Shown: positions 33,231 to 44,174, counted from the first letter of the stretch. The stretch is DNA of 64,000 bases from Perognathus longimembris pacificus (GCF_023159225.1 NC_063188.1:32291479-32355478), one strand, 5' to 3'. Notes: generated by a model from the sequence alone, not told the origin. Made by a program: numbers and translations.

Positions 33231-33344
33231 TTTCCTTTAGTGTGGTTTTTTTAGGTAAAGCATTTCATTTTTCCCTGGGTTAAACTGGGACTGAAAATGT
33301 CTAACCTCTATCCAAGTACCTGTGATTGCAAGCATGAAATAACA

Positions 33345-33468
33345 TGCTTATTTATTTGTTATGATAGTAGCAAACTGGCTTCCTACCCCAGGTAAGGTTG
33401 AACAGTGATCCTCTTATGTTGGCCTTCTGAGTAGCTGGAATTATAGGTCTGTCCCACCATAACTCAGT
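33345..33468 (-). repeat. B1-like element, antisense
   Basis: 'gcaaactggcttcctacccc', 'gtgatcctcttatgttggcc' and 'gagtagctggaattatagg' are antisense B1 segments. Confidence 0.65.
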
Positions 33469-33687
33469 CTTAGAGTGCTTTCTTAAAATTCCTTCAACAC
33501 AAAATCTCAAAGCCAGCATTTGGCAGAGAGACACCTATCAGGCTGGGATTAGGAATTTGGAACTTTTCCAATAATACACAGAGGTGGAGATATCATTATT
33601 CTTTCAAAGTCTACAATTCAAAATAAAATGGAAGAAACACATAACCACGAGACAAACTCATCATGCCCAAAGATCAATTTCTACTTT

Positions 33688-33762
33688 TTCTTGAAGTACT
33701 AGAGATAAAACTCAGGTTTTGCACATGTTAGGCAAGTAAGTACTCTACCCAAAGGTGACTTT
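33688..33762 (-). repeat. Degenerate ID-like SINE, antisense
   Basis: 'gataaaactcaggttttgc' and 'catgttaggcaagtaagtac' are antisense B-box and A-box regions. Confidence 0.6.
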
Positions 33763-33784
33763 CTGATGCTATTCCCACACCAAA

Positions 33785-34075
33785 CCTGCTACACTCAGCT
33801 TTTCCCATTTCATTCAATGGCAATGACATCTAGTTGCTCAAGCCCCCAAATTTCCGGCTGTCCTTGAGTATTTACTCTGTCTCTATTTCTTGCTCATCTC
33901 CTGCATCCAATTTATCAGCAAATCCTGGCAGTTCTGCCTTCAAAATATAACCAAGCTGATCATTTTAATCAGCCCCATTGCTATTACCTTGGTCAAAAAC
34001 ATCATCTCATGGCTGGATTATTGCATGATATTTTCTAGCTGTCAGCTATTGCTCTAATGATGTTGCCCTCAAAGT
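33785..34075 (+). repeat. L2 (CR1-clade) ORF2 remnant
   Basis: 'tctagttgctcaagccccc', 'catccaatttatcagcaaatc', 'ggcagttctgccttcaaaat' and 'catggctggattattgc' match a widespread ancient mammalian repeat. I assign it to the L2 ORF2 3' part because related copies encode the LHWLPI-type end. Confidence 0.6.
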
Positions 34076-34470
34076 CAATTCTTCACAACAAGTATTTGTT
34101 TTGCTTGCTCAATAGTCTGGGGTTAGCAGGTTAGCTCTACTTCAGGATTAGAGGTGTTTTTTTCCCCTCTTCATATATCTCCTCAGTCTTGGGACCAGCA
34201 GCCAGCTGGGGCTTGTTCTTCTGGCAGATGGCAGGTGCACAAGAGGCCATTCTAAATAAATCATACACATTTTAAATCTCTGTTAGCATTATATTCACTG
34301 GCATTCCATGTACACAGCAAGTTACATGGTCATATTCAGTATTAATATGTGACAGAATATGTTATGCTTGCTCTGTAAAGAAACACACAAAATAGGACAA
34401 GGGAATATATTCAAAATTCTAGAACAAGAAGGGAGTGATAATTGAGAAAAAGAATAAATTTTTGGTTTTT
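34076..34470. other. Unassigned sequence
   Basis: No recognisable feature. Confidence 0.4.
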
Positions 34471-34485
34471 AAAAAGTCAATTTAT

Positions 34486-34676
34486 GGGCTGGGAATAAGG
34501 CCTAGTGGTAGAGTGTTTGCCTCGCATACATGAAGCCCTGGGTTTGATTACTCAGCACCACATATATAGAAAAAGCCAGAAGTGGCGCTGTGGCTCAAGT
34601 GGTAGAGTGTTAGCCTTGAGCAAAAAGAAGCCAAGGACAGTGCTCAGGCCCTGAGTTCAGGCTCCAGTACTGGCAA
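34486..34676 (+). mobile_element. Type A SINE with TSD
   Basis: It is a complete dimer from 'gggctgggaataaggcc' to 'ccagtactggc'. The target duplication 'aaaaagtcaatt' is perfect at 34471-34482 and 34677-34688. Confidence 0.95.
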
Positions 34677-34689
34677 AAAAAGTCAATTA

Positions 34690-35430
34690 ATGTGTATGTG
34701 TAAAAACATATGAGCATAATAAAATATAATAGTGTTTATATAAATGTATGTGTCTGTATGTAAATAGTGTGGTTGTTTTTAAAGATAATGTGCATTAATC
34801 TCCTTTTTTTCAATACATATGCATGTAAATCACTTCATTCATCTATTTTTTCTTCTCTTGAATTCAGTCAGCTCTCATGCCTTACTTTGACTGGTAAAAT
34901 GTGATAGAACTAATGCTATTGCCCACTTCCAGTTTCAGCTTTTACAAAAGCTGGAAGTTCCCTTTTTATTTCTGGCTTAGCTAGCTACCATGTAAAAAGT
35001 CTGATTGCCACGTTATGAGGAAGCTCAAGCTAGCTATATTGAAAGTTAACATAGAAGACAACATAAGAATCCAATGGACAGTGAGAACTGAGGTACTACA
35101 CAAAGACTCTCAGTCAAGTGATTCCAATATTACAGCTTTATAGACTTCATGAAACAGAGTATCCTTATGGATACTGCATTGGGATTCTCAACCATTGTAT
35201 TGGGATTCTTAACCAAAAAATATAGGAATAAGTATTTACAGGTAGTTCTGTAACAACGGGAAACTGAAACAACAGAAGATGGATGGACAAAGGCAGTTTA
35301 GTGTAATGCCAAGCTTGTGACTCCTAGATAAAGCTTGTCTAGAAGTCAGCCACCATGACCTTAGCTAAGACACTGGATCTTTCTAGACTGGATATTCCTA
35401 TTCCATAAAAATTTAATTAGTAATATCTCA
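34690..35430. other. Unassigned sequence
   Basis: No repeat family recognised. A small direct repeat ('attgggattctcaacc' / 'attgggattcttaacc') lies at about 35179-35214. Confidence 0.4.
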
Positions 35431-35431
35431 A

Positions 35432-35505
35432 GCCAGAGTTGTGATTGAACTTAGGACCTTGTGCTTGCTAGGCAAGTGCTCTAACACCTGATCCATTTTT
35501 TTGCA
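35432..35505 (-). repeat. ID-like SINE monomer, antisense
   Basis: 'gtgattgaacttaggacc', 'ttgtgcttgctaggcaagtg' and 'ctctaacacctgatcc' are an antisense ID unit. Confidence 0.75.
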
Positions 35506-35571
35506 CTGGCTATTTTTGAGGTAGGATTTTTTTTTGTGCCTGAGTATGCACCTGGACCAAGAGCCTCTTTT

Positions 35572-35798
35572 CTTTTTTATCAGTCCTGGGGCTTAGACTC
35601 AGGGCCTGGGTACTGTACCTGAGCTTTTCTGCTTAAGGCTAATGCTCTACCACCTGAGCCACAGCTCCACTTCCAGCTCCTTTAGTGCCTAATTGGCGAT
35701 TAAAATCTTATATAGACTTACCTGCCCAGGCTGGCTTTGAACCATGATCCTCAGATCTCAGCCTCCTGAGTTGCTAGGATTATGAGCACTGACATCCA
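35572..35798 (-). mobile_element. Type B SINE, antisense
   Basis: The antisense composite runs from 'cagtcctggggcttagac' through 'gcctaattggcgatt' to 'gagttgctaggattatgagc'. Confidence 0.88.
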
Positions 35799-35799
35799 T

Positions 35800-35965
35800 C
35801 TTTTTGTTTGTTTGTTTCCTGTGGTAGCAGAGATAAGAGGTGTATTCCCCAGCACACACAACTTCTTCCACTGAGATCGAGTCTCGGGGATTTTTCTACC
35901 CAAGCTGATCTGGAATTGTGATCCTTCTGATCTCAGCCTCCCAGGCAGGTGCCACTGAGTCCAGT
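35800..35965 (-). repeat. Type B SINE fragment, antisense
   Basis: A (TTTG)n tail is followed by 'acccaagctgatctggaattg' and 'ctgatctcagcctccc'. The element shows an abnormal middle and is likely rearranged. Confidence 0.65.
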
Positions 35966-36998
35966 TATTGGTTGAGAACAGATCTTAAGTATATGACCTG
36001 GATAGACTTGGCATTCAATCTTCCCTCCCCACTTTAGCCTTCCACTTAGTTGGGGTTACAAAAGTGATTCATAGTACAGGCCCAGAAATGTGATTATTAA
36101 GTGAATTTACATACGTTAATCCCTTAGATATCTGCCTGGAACATAACAAGAGCTATACCAGTATTATATATCATTGATGATGATAATAATCCATACTCTT
36201 ATTTCATTTATATTTAGTGTCTTCAATTCTTGAGACCCCTGAGAAACACCAGTAGCAGAAATATAAAAAATAAAATAAAATCACTGCCTTTCCAAATATT
36301 AGTCTTTACACAAAGCCTGTACTCAGAATTTTTGGATTCAATTAAAGGCCTCAAATCGTTTCTGGCTGGAAAGAGGAAGAAATTAGAGCATCCCCCATCC
36401 AATTTTCCACTGTATTTCCATTTTGCGTAGGCAAGTGTTCAAGTTTGCATTCTTTAAGCATACATCTACCGGCTGTCATGGGAGGCAGAGGAGGCAAACT
36501 TAGAGAAAGGCAGACAATACCCACAGATACTCTGCAAAGTGGATAATTCGCAGGCAGAATCAAGGGCTGACTTTAGTAAATTACTACTTCCCAAGCACTC
36601 CCAGTGGTCTGAAAAGTTCATGTGGCCTCTACAAGTTCCTACTACCGCTCAAAGGGGATATAGTACAGGCCCTAGGAGGATTGGCTTCAATATAAAATAA
36701 AGTAGATAATAAGTATTTCCACCCTTCTTGTCACTCTCATGGAAATGCAAGCTGCCAAAGCTGAGGGGAGGTGGGTGTTGAGTGTTCATCTGACTAATCT
36801 GGAAAGCAGCGTGATGCAGCCTGTGCTCAGGTGGTAGGAGGCAGTGTGAGAAAAAAGCTGGGCCTCTGAACAATGGTGTGAAAATGGATGTTGGATGGGT
36901 CTTAAATGACCTGAGCCAGAAGTCAGAGAGAGAGAGAGGAAAGGGTCAGTGTGAAAGATGAAGGTAGCCAAGGCCTTTTGCTAGCCTTTTTGATCCTC
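35966..36998. other. Unassigned sequence
   Basis: No recognisable gene or repeat. Short open frames lack any domain. Confidence 0.4.
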
Positions 36999-37002
36999 CT
37001 AC

Positions 37003-37354
37003 TGTTGTAGGGTGTAGAGCTGACTCCATCTTGATTAGGGAAACATGGTAGCAATTGTTAAAATGAAGTTAAATATTAGGCTAACCTGACCACAACTTTC
37101 TGCTTAATTCGTTTGCTGCTTGTTCTATCCCCTGTGCCACCCCCTACATCTGTGCTATGCTTTTACCTTTATAAACCCCAGCTCAAGGACTGGTAAGGTT
37201 CCAGCTCCTGAGTCTGTGCCGCACCCCTGGCCGGTCAGTTCGCTTTTTGCTCCCCCAATAAATCCATCTTTGCTTGAGATTGTCTCTGCGTGGTGGACTC
37301 TGGAGGGACGTGGGTTTGAGTCCCACCTGGAGTACCTCCCCCTACCCTGTAACA
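37003..37354 (+). mobile_element. Solo LTR with 4-bp target duplication
   Basis: This 352-base element starts TGTTGTAGGG and ends CCCTGTAACA (inverted repeat 8 of 10). The duplication 'ctac' lies at 36999-37002 and 37355-37358. 'tataaa' at 37170-37175 and AATAAA at 37257-37262 are spaced as U3 promoter and poly(A) signal, followed by a U5-like segment. A 4-base duplication is typical of gammaretrovirus-like (class I) integrases, whereas the LTR at 9195 has 5. It is a solo LTR with no internal region. The family is not identified. Confidence 0.9.
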
Positions 37355-37358
37355 CTAC

Positions 37359-37578
37359 CATCTGCAGCCACTTCCCTACGTTTTCCATTGTTACCCTCTT
37401 GCCAAGTTTCCTGCCCCAACCACACATACTTCTTCTGCTTGGTACTCCCCAGCCATCAAAATAAGAACTCCCTTTCCCCAGTACCCCTCCTCTATCCATT
37501 TGAAATGGCTGTTTCCTTGAAGATTCAAGACCATTCATTCCAATTGAATCCCCAAAAGCAAGCCCAGGCAAGAGAAAC
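37359..37578. other. Unassigned sequence
   Basis: No recognisable feature. The 113-141 aa frames here run across the solo LTR. Confidence 0.4.
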
Positions 37579-37595
37579 AAGAAAGCTGCCTCTGG

Positions 37596-37816
37596 GGGCT
37601 GGGGATATAGCCTAGTGGCAAGAGTGCCTGCCTCGGATACACGAGGCCCTAGGTTCGATTCCCCAGCACCACATATACAGAAAAAAATGGCCAGAAGCGG
37701 CGCTGTGGCTCAAGTGGCGCTGTGGCTCAAGTGGCAGAGTGCTAGCCTTGAGCGGGAAGAAGCCAGGGACGGTGCTCGGGCCCTGAGTCCAAGGCCCAGG
37801 ACTGGCCAAAAAAAAA
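37596..37816 (+). mobile_element. Young type A SINE with internal 17-bp duplication
   Basis: It is a complete dimer with an intact ID-like A box and B box ('ggttcgattcc'), preserved CpGs and a pure A-tail. It has a perfect 17-base target duplication 'aagaaagctgcctctgg' at 37579-37595 and 37817-37833. Within the Geo-like unit 'ggcgctgtggctcaagt' occurs twice in tandem (about 37697-37730). The CpG content and perfect flanks mark it as the freshest type A copy here. Confidence 0.96.
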
Positions 37817-37833
37817 AAGAAAGCTGCCTCTGG

Positions 37834-38340
37834 ATAAGGTAAATAAAGGGTAGAAATAGAGGAACTAAGACAGTTCTGGAATATAACTGGTATATGGAGA
37901 AAGGGGCAAAGCAAAGGTGGATGCCCAGTTTGGGCAGTTGCCTGGTTGCTGAGGGAGCCCTGGAGTTGACTTGCCATACATAGGGACCCAGGGTGTTAAA
38001 CAGGAGGTTATGTATCTAAGAAATGCCAGGCTGTTGGGGTGAGAATGGTGAAGGGTCAACATGTAGCATACTGGGAATGGAAAAGCAGTATTAATAAAAG
38101 CCCTCTCCCTAGAGATCTACCAATTGCTATGTCACTTGGCTTTGTGTACATTCCAACAGGGCCACTGTCTGCCTGGCACATGATGTTGCGAGGAGCAAAA
38201 ATAGCCTCTGGTAACTGCAAGAGGCTCTGTTTATAGAGTTCCGGCCTTCACACCACCTGTGAGTTACACACATGCAAGCAATCTTTTCTGTAGAGCCAAT
38301 TTGCTCTTTCTCTGACGGGCCTCATGGCCAGAAAAGGCTG
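37834..38340. other. Unassigned sequence
   Basis: No recognisable feature. Confidence 0.4.
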
Positions 38341-38349
38341 ATGGCATTT

Positions 38350-38505
38350 CCAGACTGCCTTTCTTAATTCTATCCACAAGATCCTTACACTGGCCTACCA
38401 AGCTCTGCCCTTCCAGATGTGATCTCAGACCCAGAGCACTTCTCCATGCCCTCCCATCTGCACAGATTTTTCTTATCCCCTGCCCCATTCTCTCCCTTTC
38501 TGTTT
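38350..38505 (+). repeat. L2 ORF2 3' remnant
   Basis: 'caagatccttacactggcct', 'accaagctctgcccttcc' and 'ctccatgccctcccatctg' fit the L2 block that encodes the YKAL-type segment (aaagtccttacaatggcctacaaggccctacatgatctgg). Confidence 0.5.
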
Positions 38506-39575
38506 TGCTTGAGGCTAGTTAATAAGTGGAACCGGCTGTAGGAATTCTAATCCCTTCCATAAGGCAGCCCTTCATGTTCCTGAGAATTAGCATGACAGCC
38601 TATCGTGTGGCCCATCCCAGTTAATATGCTTTTATTTTGAAAGGGGGAGACTTAAGTTCTTTAACCTAAGAAGTGACTGGTAGTGTGGATTTCAGGCATG
38701 CAGGCCATGAGGAGGCTATTTTTGTCACATGGGGGCTTTCTATTGGTAACATCTTTCACTAATCTATGTTAGTAACCAACAAACGGTGTCTCTGTTGAAG
38801 ACTAACCTTATGCCCATCGAGTCTGAATTTGGGTCTAAGATACAGACTTAGTGACTAGCCAACTAATTAGGCAACTGAAACGAGCTCATACCTATTTGAA
38901 CTGGATAGCTATGCAAAGGGAGATAAACTGCAAGGGACAGCTTGCTTCAGTGCAGGGTTAACAGGACAGAGGGGAATCATGGAATGAATGTTGGTCCTAT
39001 TCTAACAGGACAGCTGCTGCTCTGCTCTAGCCCAATGCTTCTGCATGTCACACCACTTGCCTGCAGTTAGCAGAGCTGCCAAATTTTCAAGAGAAGCCAA
39101 AAGTGCTGATATTTTTAATACCAAATCTCCTTGATTTTTAATTCTGTCATTTGACTGAAAAATAACATTCAAATGTTAAGCATGCCAAATGAAACATCTT
39201 TGGGATGCATTCAGTTTGTGGGCCACCTCTGCTGGTGAGTATCAGAAAACACAACCCCAAACAGGTAATCAGCCCATTTACTTTCCTATTTTAAAATATA
39301 ATAGATATAGTAATTGTATGTGTTTTAGAGATAAGAGTTATCACACACATATACAATATAAAATGATTAAGATTCACAGCAGGGTGATTAGCATATTCAT
39401 TGCATTAGACAGTTATCATTTCTTCCGACTGGAAGCATTCAAAGTCCCATGGATTAACTATTTTGAAATATTCAGTTAATTGTTGTCATCCATAGTAACC
39501 CTATTGTGATACAGAGCATTAGAAATTATTTCTCCTGTCCATGTTCTGTCTAATAGCCATCTCCCCACTAATCCA
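38506..39575. other. Unassigned, repeat-poor sequence
   Basis: About 1.07 kb without any repeat that I recognise. This is unusual for the window and makes it a candidate for conserved noncoding sequence. No coding signal is visible. Confidence 0.35.
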
Positions 39576-39576
39576 A

Positions 39577-39812
39577 CTTCCTTCCTTCCTTCCTTCCTTC
39601 CTTCCTTCCTTCCTTCCTTCCTTCCTTCCTTCCTTCCTCCCTTCCTTCCTTCCTTCCTTCCTTCCTCCCTTCCTTCCTTCCTTCCTTCCTCCCTTCCTTC
39701 CTTTCTTTTTTCTCTCTCTCTTTCTTTCATTCTCTCTCTCTGCCTCCCTCTCTCTCTTTCTCTCTCTCTCCTTGTCCTTGTCCTTTTCCTCCTCTTTTTT
39801 CTCCTTCTTGTA
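39577..39812. repeat. (TTCC)n tract grading into CT-rich DNA
   Basis: Roughly 135 bases of TTCC units, with occasional TCCC variants, pass into a mixed CT tract up to about 39812. The strand is almost purely pyrimidine for about 230 bases. The 99-129 aa low-complexity frames are artefacts. Confidence 0.97.
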
Positions 39813-39930
39813 CCAGGGTTGGGCTTGCTTACTTGGCTGATAATCATCACAACCTGTGGACTCAAAACGTAACACTCCAGATCTCAGCCTGAGTAGTCAG
39901 GATTATAGGCATGAATCATGGTTACCGAGT
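39813..39930 (-). repeat. Type B SINE fragment, antisense
   Basis: 'ccagatctcagcctgagtag' and 'caggattataggcatgaatc' are the antisense B1-like head. The pyrimidine tract sits at its tail side. Confidence 0.6.
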
Positions 39931-39939
39931 TGTCTATGC

Positions 39940-40080
39940 TCTACTTCTATTAGATTCCACAAATGAGTGAGATCACATGGTACTTGTCTTTATGGACCTG
40001 TGCTATTTCACTTAACATGCTGTCCTCCTGGTCTATACATGTTTTCACAAATAATGTATTCTGATTCTCCTTTTGAGTCC
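39940..40080 (-). mobile_element. L1 3' UTR fragment, antisense
   Basis: 'attagattccacaaatgagtg', 'agatcacatggtacttgtc' and 'tatttcacttaacatgctgtc' match the reverse complement of the segment just after ORF2 in ancient L1s. Confidence 0.72.
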
Positions 40081-40690
40081 AGAAAATTTAACTTGAACAA
40101 CCTTTTGTATAACACTGATTATCTGATTATATGTTTGTGAATAGAAGGAAGGGCTCTCCAACTGGAAACAACTTCTATAGCTCTTTTAAAAGTCTCAGAA
40201 AGTGCGTTTGAGTAAGGCTACTGAAAGAAAAAGTCTTGAGATTCAGCCAGTCACTCAATTCAGTCATTATTCAATTTTCCACAGAGGGACTGCTTTCCCT
40301 GTAAGTTAGCTGTGGGGATTTTACTCTAGCCCATGTTTTCTGTCACTCATTATATTCTTGAATGCTCTCTTCCCTTCACCCTCACCAGAGCGTTCCCAGA
40401 AAGTACTGACTGATAGGACCTAGAGCCAAAGCTTATGAAACTCAGGAAAACAAAACCTCAGGGAAGACAATTTCCAAATCCATCCCAAATCCCATTCTCT
40501 TGTGAGTCTCTGCCAGAACAGAAAAGGAGAGATCTGGTGCTGCTTTTAGCTTCATCGAATTCCTTCGAATAGTAGAAGTTGGAGGAGGAAGTTTTCTTGG
40601 GGAAAGTTTTTTTTTGTCTAAAGTTTTCTCATGTGACCTCCCCACAGAACAAAAATTATTTCCATTTTCCCAATTTACTTCCTTGTTTTT
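40081..40690. other. Unassigned sequence
   Basis: No recognisable feature. Confidence 0.4.
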
Positions 40691-40692
40691 AT

Positions 40693-40835
40693 TCCTCTTA
40701 TCTTTGAAAATTGTTTAATGAATGCCTTCTTTATACCAGGCACTGTGTCAGTAATGGACTTGCCACCACTGTGTTCTGGAGATAATGGAAGGTGAACTAG
40801 ATCCAGAGAAGTGACTTCATCAAGTACAAGTGGTG
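40693..40835 (-). repeat. MIR/L2-type ancient repeat, antisense
   Basis: 'ccttctttataccaggcactg' begins the antisense 3' part of a MIR-like element. The rest is diverged. Confidence 0.5.
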
Positions 40836-40914
40836 ACATATATCTAAACCTACAGAAGCTTCTCACTACATGACATGTGAAAATGTCTCCATTTTCTGAA
40901 GCCCTAGCATCTTC

Positions 40915-41060
40915 TGCTATGTTAGAAAAGCACATACATCTTGAATCAACAATCCTTCCTTTGAATCCTGGCTCTGCCATTGCTATATGTAACTTTGCAT
41001 AACACATCCATCTAAGCTTTACTTTCTCATCTGTTTAAATGGAGGATAATAATGACTAGA
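40915..41060 (+). repeat. MIR SINE
   Basis: 'tttgaatcctggctctgcc', 'gctatatgtaactttgcat' and 'ctcatctgtttaaatggagg' then 'ataataatgactag' give the sense MIR body. Confidence 0.82.
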
Positions 41061-41685
41061 GAAATATGTGCTTAACTGATGGGTTGGTCCATATTCCTCA
41101 GGAATAGTAGATTCCTTTGTTTCACCCCTCTAATCTGAAAATGATATCACTAGCCTTCCACTCACAATCTATACTGTGGAGCTGGTTTTGAGTGGTAAAG
41201 ATGGGTAGTGCTAATCCATTGTGGTTCTTAGAGTCTCCTTGTAGACCTATGTGCTGGCCCAGGTTGCATTTAGTGAAAATTCAGGAATCCTGGCCATGCA
41301 CCAACTCACAAGAGCTCACTGGCGGACTCTCCTCCCAAGTCTGTGCTCAGAGGTAATCTTGCTAGTTTGAAACTGGCCACTGTGGAAGATTTACATCATT
41401 GAAATAGGCAAACATATAAATAAATAAATATAAATCCAAGCATTTTACAATCCAAAGAGCTAGTTGAGAAATATTTGCTTGCTAGCATACTACTTAATTA
41501 GAACCCCACTAAGTCATATATCTGGTCTCCCACAAAGAGATGACTTGTTTTAAAGGCTGTGAAAAGACAGGCTCAGTAACCTGTTCTCAGAGCCTGCCTC
41601 ATCTTGGTCTCTGTTCTACATTTTATCCATATGAGTGTGCTTTAAATCAATATGTATTGATCATATATGACTTGCCAGCTTCTTG
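41061..41685. other. Unassigned sequence
   Basis: No recognised feature apart from a short TAAA-rich stretch near 41417. Confidence 0.4.
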
Positions 41686-41689
41686 TCTA

Positions 41690-41900
41690 GAAAGGTAGAG
41701 CATCCTTGGCTTTGTAGAGCTAACATTTTAGTGAGAAGAGGCAGGAACAAACACAATAAAAAATTAAACATATAGTATGTTGGGTAGTATGAAGTGCTTA
41801 GGCAAAAAAAGCAGGAAAGAGGATGGAGGAAATGTTTTTGAGGTAGCAAAGTTAGAGAAAACTCACTGAGAAGTGATTTTATTAAAGACATAAAGGTAAA
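41690..41900 (-). repeat. L2-related ancient repeat, antisense
   Basis: 'gagctaacattttagtgag', 'ggtagtatgaagtgcttagg' and 'aaactcactgagaagtgatt' follow the antisense of an L2-type repeat (agcttacattctagtggg...gataagtgctatgaag...ctctctgagaaggtgac). Confidence 0.55.
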
Positions 41901-42044
41901 CAAATTAATACTAATTTTTTTCTTCCATAGTGTGAGAGCTCTCTATGCAAAGGAAAATTTAGGCTCCCACATTGATCCATTTACACATTTAGGCATAGCC
42001 TATTCATTGAATGCCTAAAGGCAGCCACTGTATTTGCCGGGAAT

Positions 42045-42240
42045 GAAATAATTATTCATATTTGCTGTGTGCTTACCATGCATTACGCACAATCCCAAGC
42101 ATTTTGCATGCATGCACTCATTAACTCATTAGAGTAATTCTGGGAAGCAAATTCCATCATTATGTCCATTTAACAGATAAAGATATTGAGGCCCAGAACT
42201 ATCAAGACATGCTACATGTCCTAACAAAGCTCTCAGCATG
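42045..42240 (-). repeat. MIR SINE, antisense
   Basis: 'gtgtgcttaccatgcattac', 'gcactcattaactcattag' and 'aacagataaagatattgagg' follow the antisense MIR order. Confidence 0.75.
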
Positions 42241-42615
42241 ATGAGAAATGTATTCAAATAATTATAATGCAGCCTTCAAAAAGCTCTCCATCTCAGTCTG
42301 ATGAGAAATCTAGATATAAACATAATTACAATGCCGCCCAACAGAAGATCACAGAAAGGCCCTATTCTAGCTGAAGAGATTAGGGTTAGTAGCCAAGGTT
42401 CCTCTCACCTATCTCTCCTATCCTTGAGGATGGAACCCACAGCCTATGCAAAACAAGAATTCTAGAATGGACCAGACCTATAGCCCAAATGCCTATCTCT
42501 GATGTTTTTTTGCTACAATTTTATAACTTGTTTTCACTCTATTTAATGTGTTTTAAAAGTGTTGCCTCCAACTCTGACTTCAAATATTTCTAAGAATAAA
42601 GTGTGATATCAATGT
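42241..42615. other. Unassigned sequence
   Basis: No recognised family. A direct repeat of 'tgatgagaaatgtattcaaa' / 'tgatgagaaatctagatata' type is visible at about 42239-42320. Confidence 0.4.
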
Positions 42616-42619
42616 ACAT

Positions 42620-42815
42620 TGTGGTGGTTCCCTCTCCCCCATCCTTGATTTTACTCCCTATGGTTTTAGTTCTCCAAGGTAAACTACAGTCTTAAAATAG
42701 AACTACAGTATAATAAAGTATTTTGAGAGCGAGAGAAAGGGATCACATTTACATATGTTTATTACAACATTTTGTTCTATTTTATTATTAGCTAGTGTTA
42801 ATCTCTTTTTATGTT
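42620..42815. repeat. Tigger-type DNA transposon relic
   Basis: 'gcgagagaaagggatcacatt', 'tacatatgtttattacaac' and 'tattattagctagtgttaat' then 'ctctttttatg' match the inner part of a nonautonomous Tigger element (gagagaccacattcacataac...ttattattagttattgttaatctctta). Confidence 0.65.
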
Positions 42816-42913
42816 ACCAGGGCTTGGCTGGCCACATTTTCTTAATGACCCCTGTGAAAGAACAATAAGCAACTTTTCCAAGTTGACTTCCTTTTGGATC
42901 AGTCCCTGGCTTT

Positions 42914-43100
42914 GTTTTTTCCAGTCCTGGGCTTGAACTCAGGGCCTTAGCACTCTCCCTGGCTTCTTTTTGCTCAAGGCTAGCACTCTACTACTTGAGC
43001 TACTTCTGGCCTTTTCTATATATGTGGTGCTGAGAAATCAAGCCTAGGGCTTTGTGTATAGCCGCAAGCACTCTTGCCAGTAGGCCATATTCCCAGCCCC
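42914..43100 (-). mobile_element. Type A SINE, antisense, with TSD
   Basis: The antisense dimer runs from 'ccagtcctgggc' to 'attcccagcccc'. The 13-base target duplication 'agtccctggcttt' lies at 42901-42913 and 43101-43113. The middle lacks about 15 bases at the join of the two units. Confidence 0.92.
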
Positions 43101-43114
43101 AGTCCCTGGCTTTT

Positions 43115-44170
43115 TAAAAGAAGATTAGAATCTAGAATTCTTCTCCTGGCCTTCACACCATTCCGTCAGTCCCAGTCCTCACACACAAATCCTGAAGAAC
43201 TCTGGTACAAAACAAACTGGGGCAGTGATCTGTCTATGAAGGAAGAAGGAAGGGGGAGTAGGTGGGGGTTGGGAATAAATGAATCTGGGTTTGAAAGGTC
43301 TCTTTCCTTCCAAAAGACATCATTATAAAATGTCACTGCTCCTGAAATTTCTCAGCCTGGATCCTGATTCATAGGAGATAAGCTCAGAGTTACAGCCCTG
43401 CCATCTTATTGCCATACAAATCATTAATCTTCTGCGTTTTTTTTCCCAACCTCCTGACTGCACAGGGTAATCAGACAGAATTACAGCTCTGAGATATTCA
43501 TGATCATGGGATTTGCATCACATAAACTCACAGGCTTTGGTGTCAATGGCTGAAGCTTTTTGCTTTCCCTTTCCACATTTCCATTCTGCATATACTAAAA
43601 AACAATCCATTTGTACCATCCACAAGTAGCATTTGCAGTTATTGGGATAAATAAGGGTCTAGGATTAGCCTTGGGTTATCGAAACTTGGCTTGGCAGTTC
43701 TGTTTTTTAGATTTGTGGGCAGAGTGGCAAAGGAGATCAAATCAGAGGCTGTGCTCAGGCAGTGCAAGGCCTGTGTCAAGGCCGAATAAAGGATGTGACT
43801 GCAGAAGGGCTCAGCAGCTCCCTCCTACCTTCCGTGACTACTTACTGTTGCTACTAAAATGTCACCATTATTTTCATTGCTTTGGCCTTGGATTTGAGTC
43901 CATGTTTGAAAGCAAATGTCCTTGGGAAAAGCATTTTAATATATTTCGTTTTAAATGCATAATGTTGGGGGCTATTTTCTTATAATTTAATGGTTTCAAA
44001 TAAGTAGCAATTCACATGATTGAAATTTTTAACTATTTAAAAGAGGTACATTGAGAAATATTTCTCTCACTCTGTCTTAATAGACCCATTGTTTGTTCAG
44101 TCCTCTTGCCTCTAATAGGTAGCTAGTTTGACTGAGTTATTTTTATGGTTCCTGATTGCTTGTTGCTTTT
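43115..44170. other. Unassigned, repeat-poor sequence
   Basis: About 1 kb without a recognised repeat. A 124-aa frame (43611-43985) has no domain. The AT-rich end near 43930-44020 has the look of conserved noncoding DNA, but this is only an impression. Confidence 0.35.
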
Positions 44171-44174
44171 CTTT

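Noticed and set aside
37120..37615. Cluster of 113-141 aa frames on both strands
   Set aside because: They run across the solo LTR at 37003-37354 and the adjacent SINE. They are translations of repeat sequence.
37596..37680. Possible functional tRNA gene
   Set aside because: A and B boxes are present but the unit is the ID-like head of a SINE with A-tail and target duplication. No complete cloverleaf was traced.
39476..39875. 118-129 aa Lys/Arg/Glu-rich frames
   Set aside because: These are translations of the TTCC/CT tract on the opposite strand.
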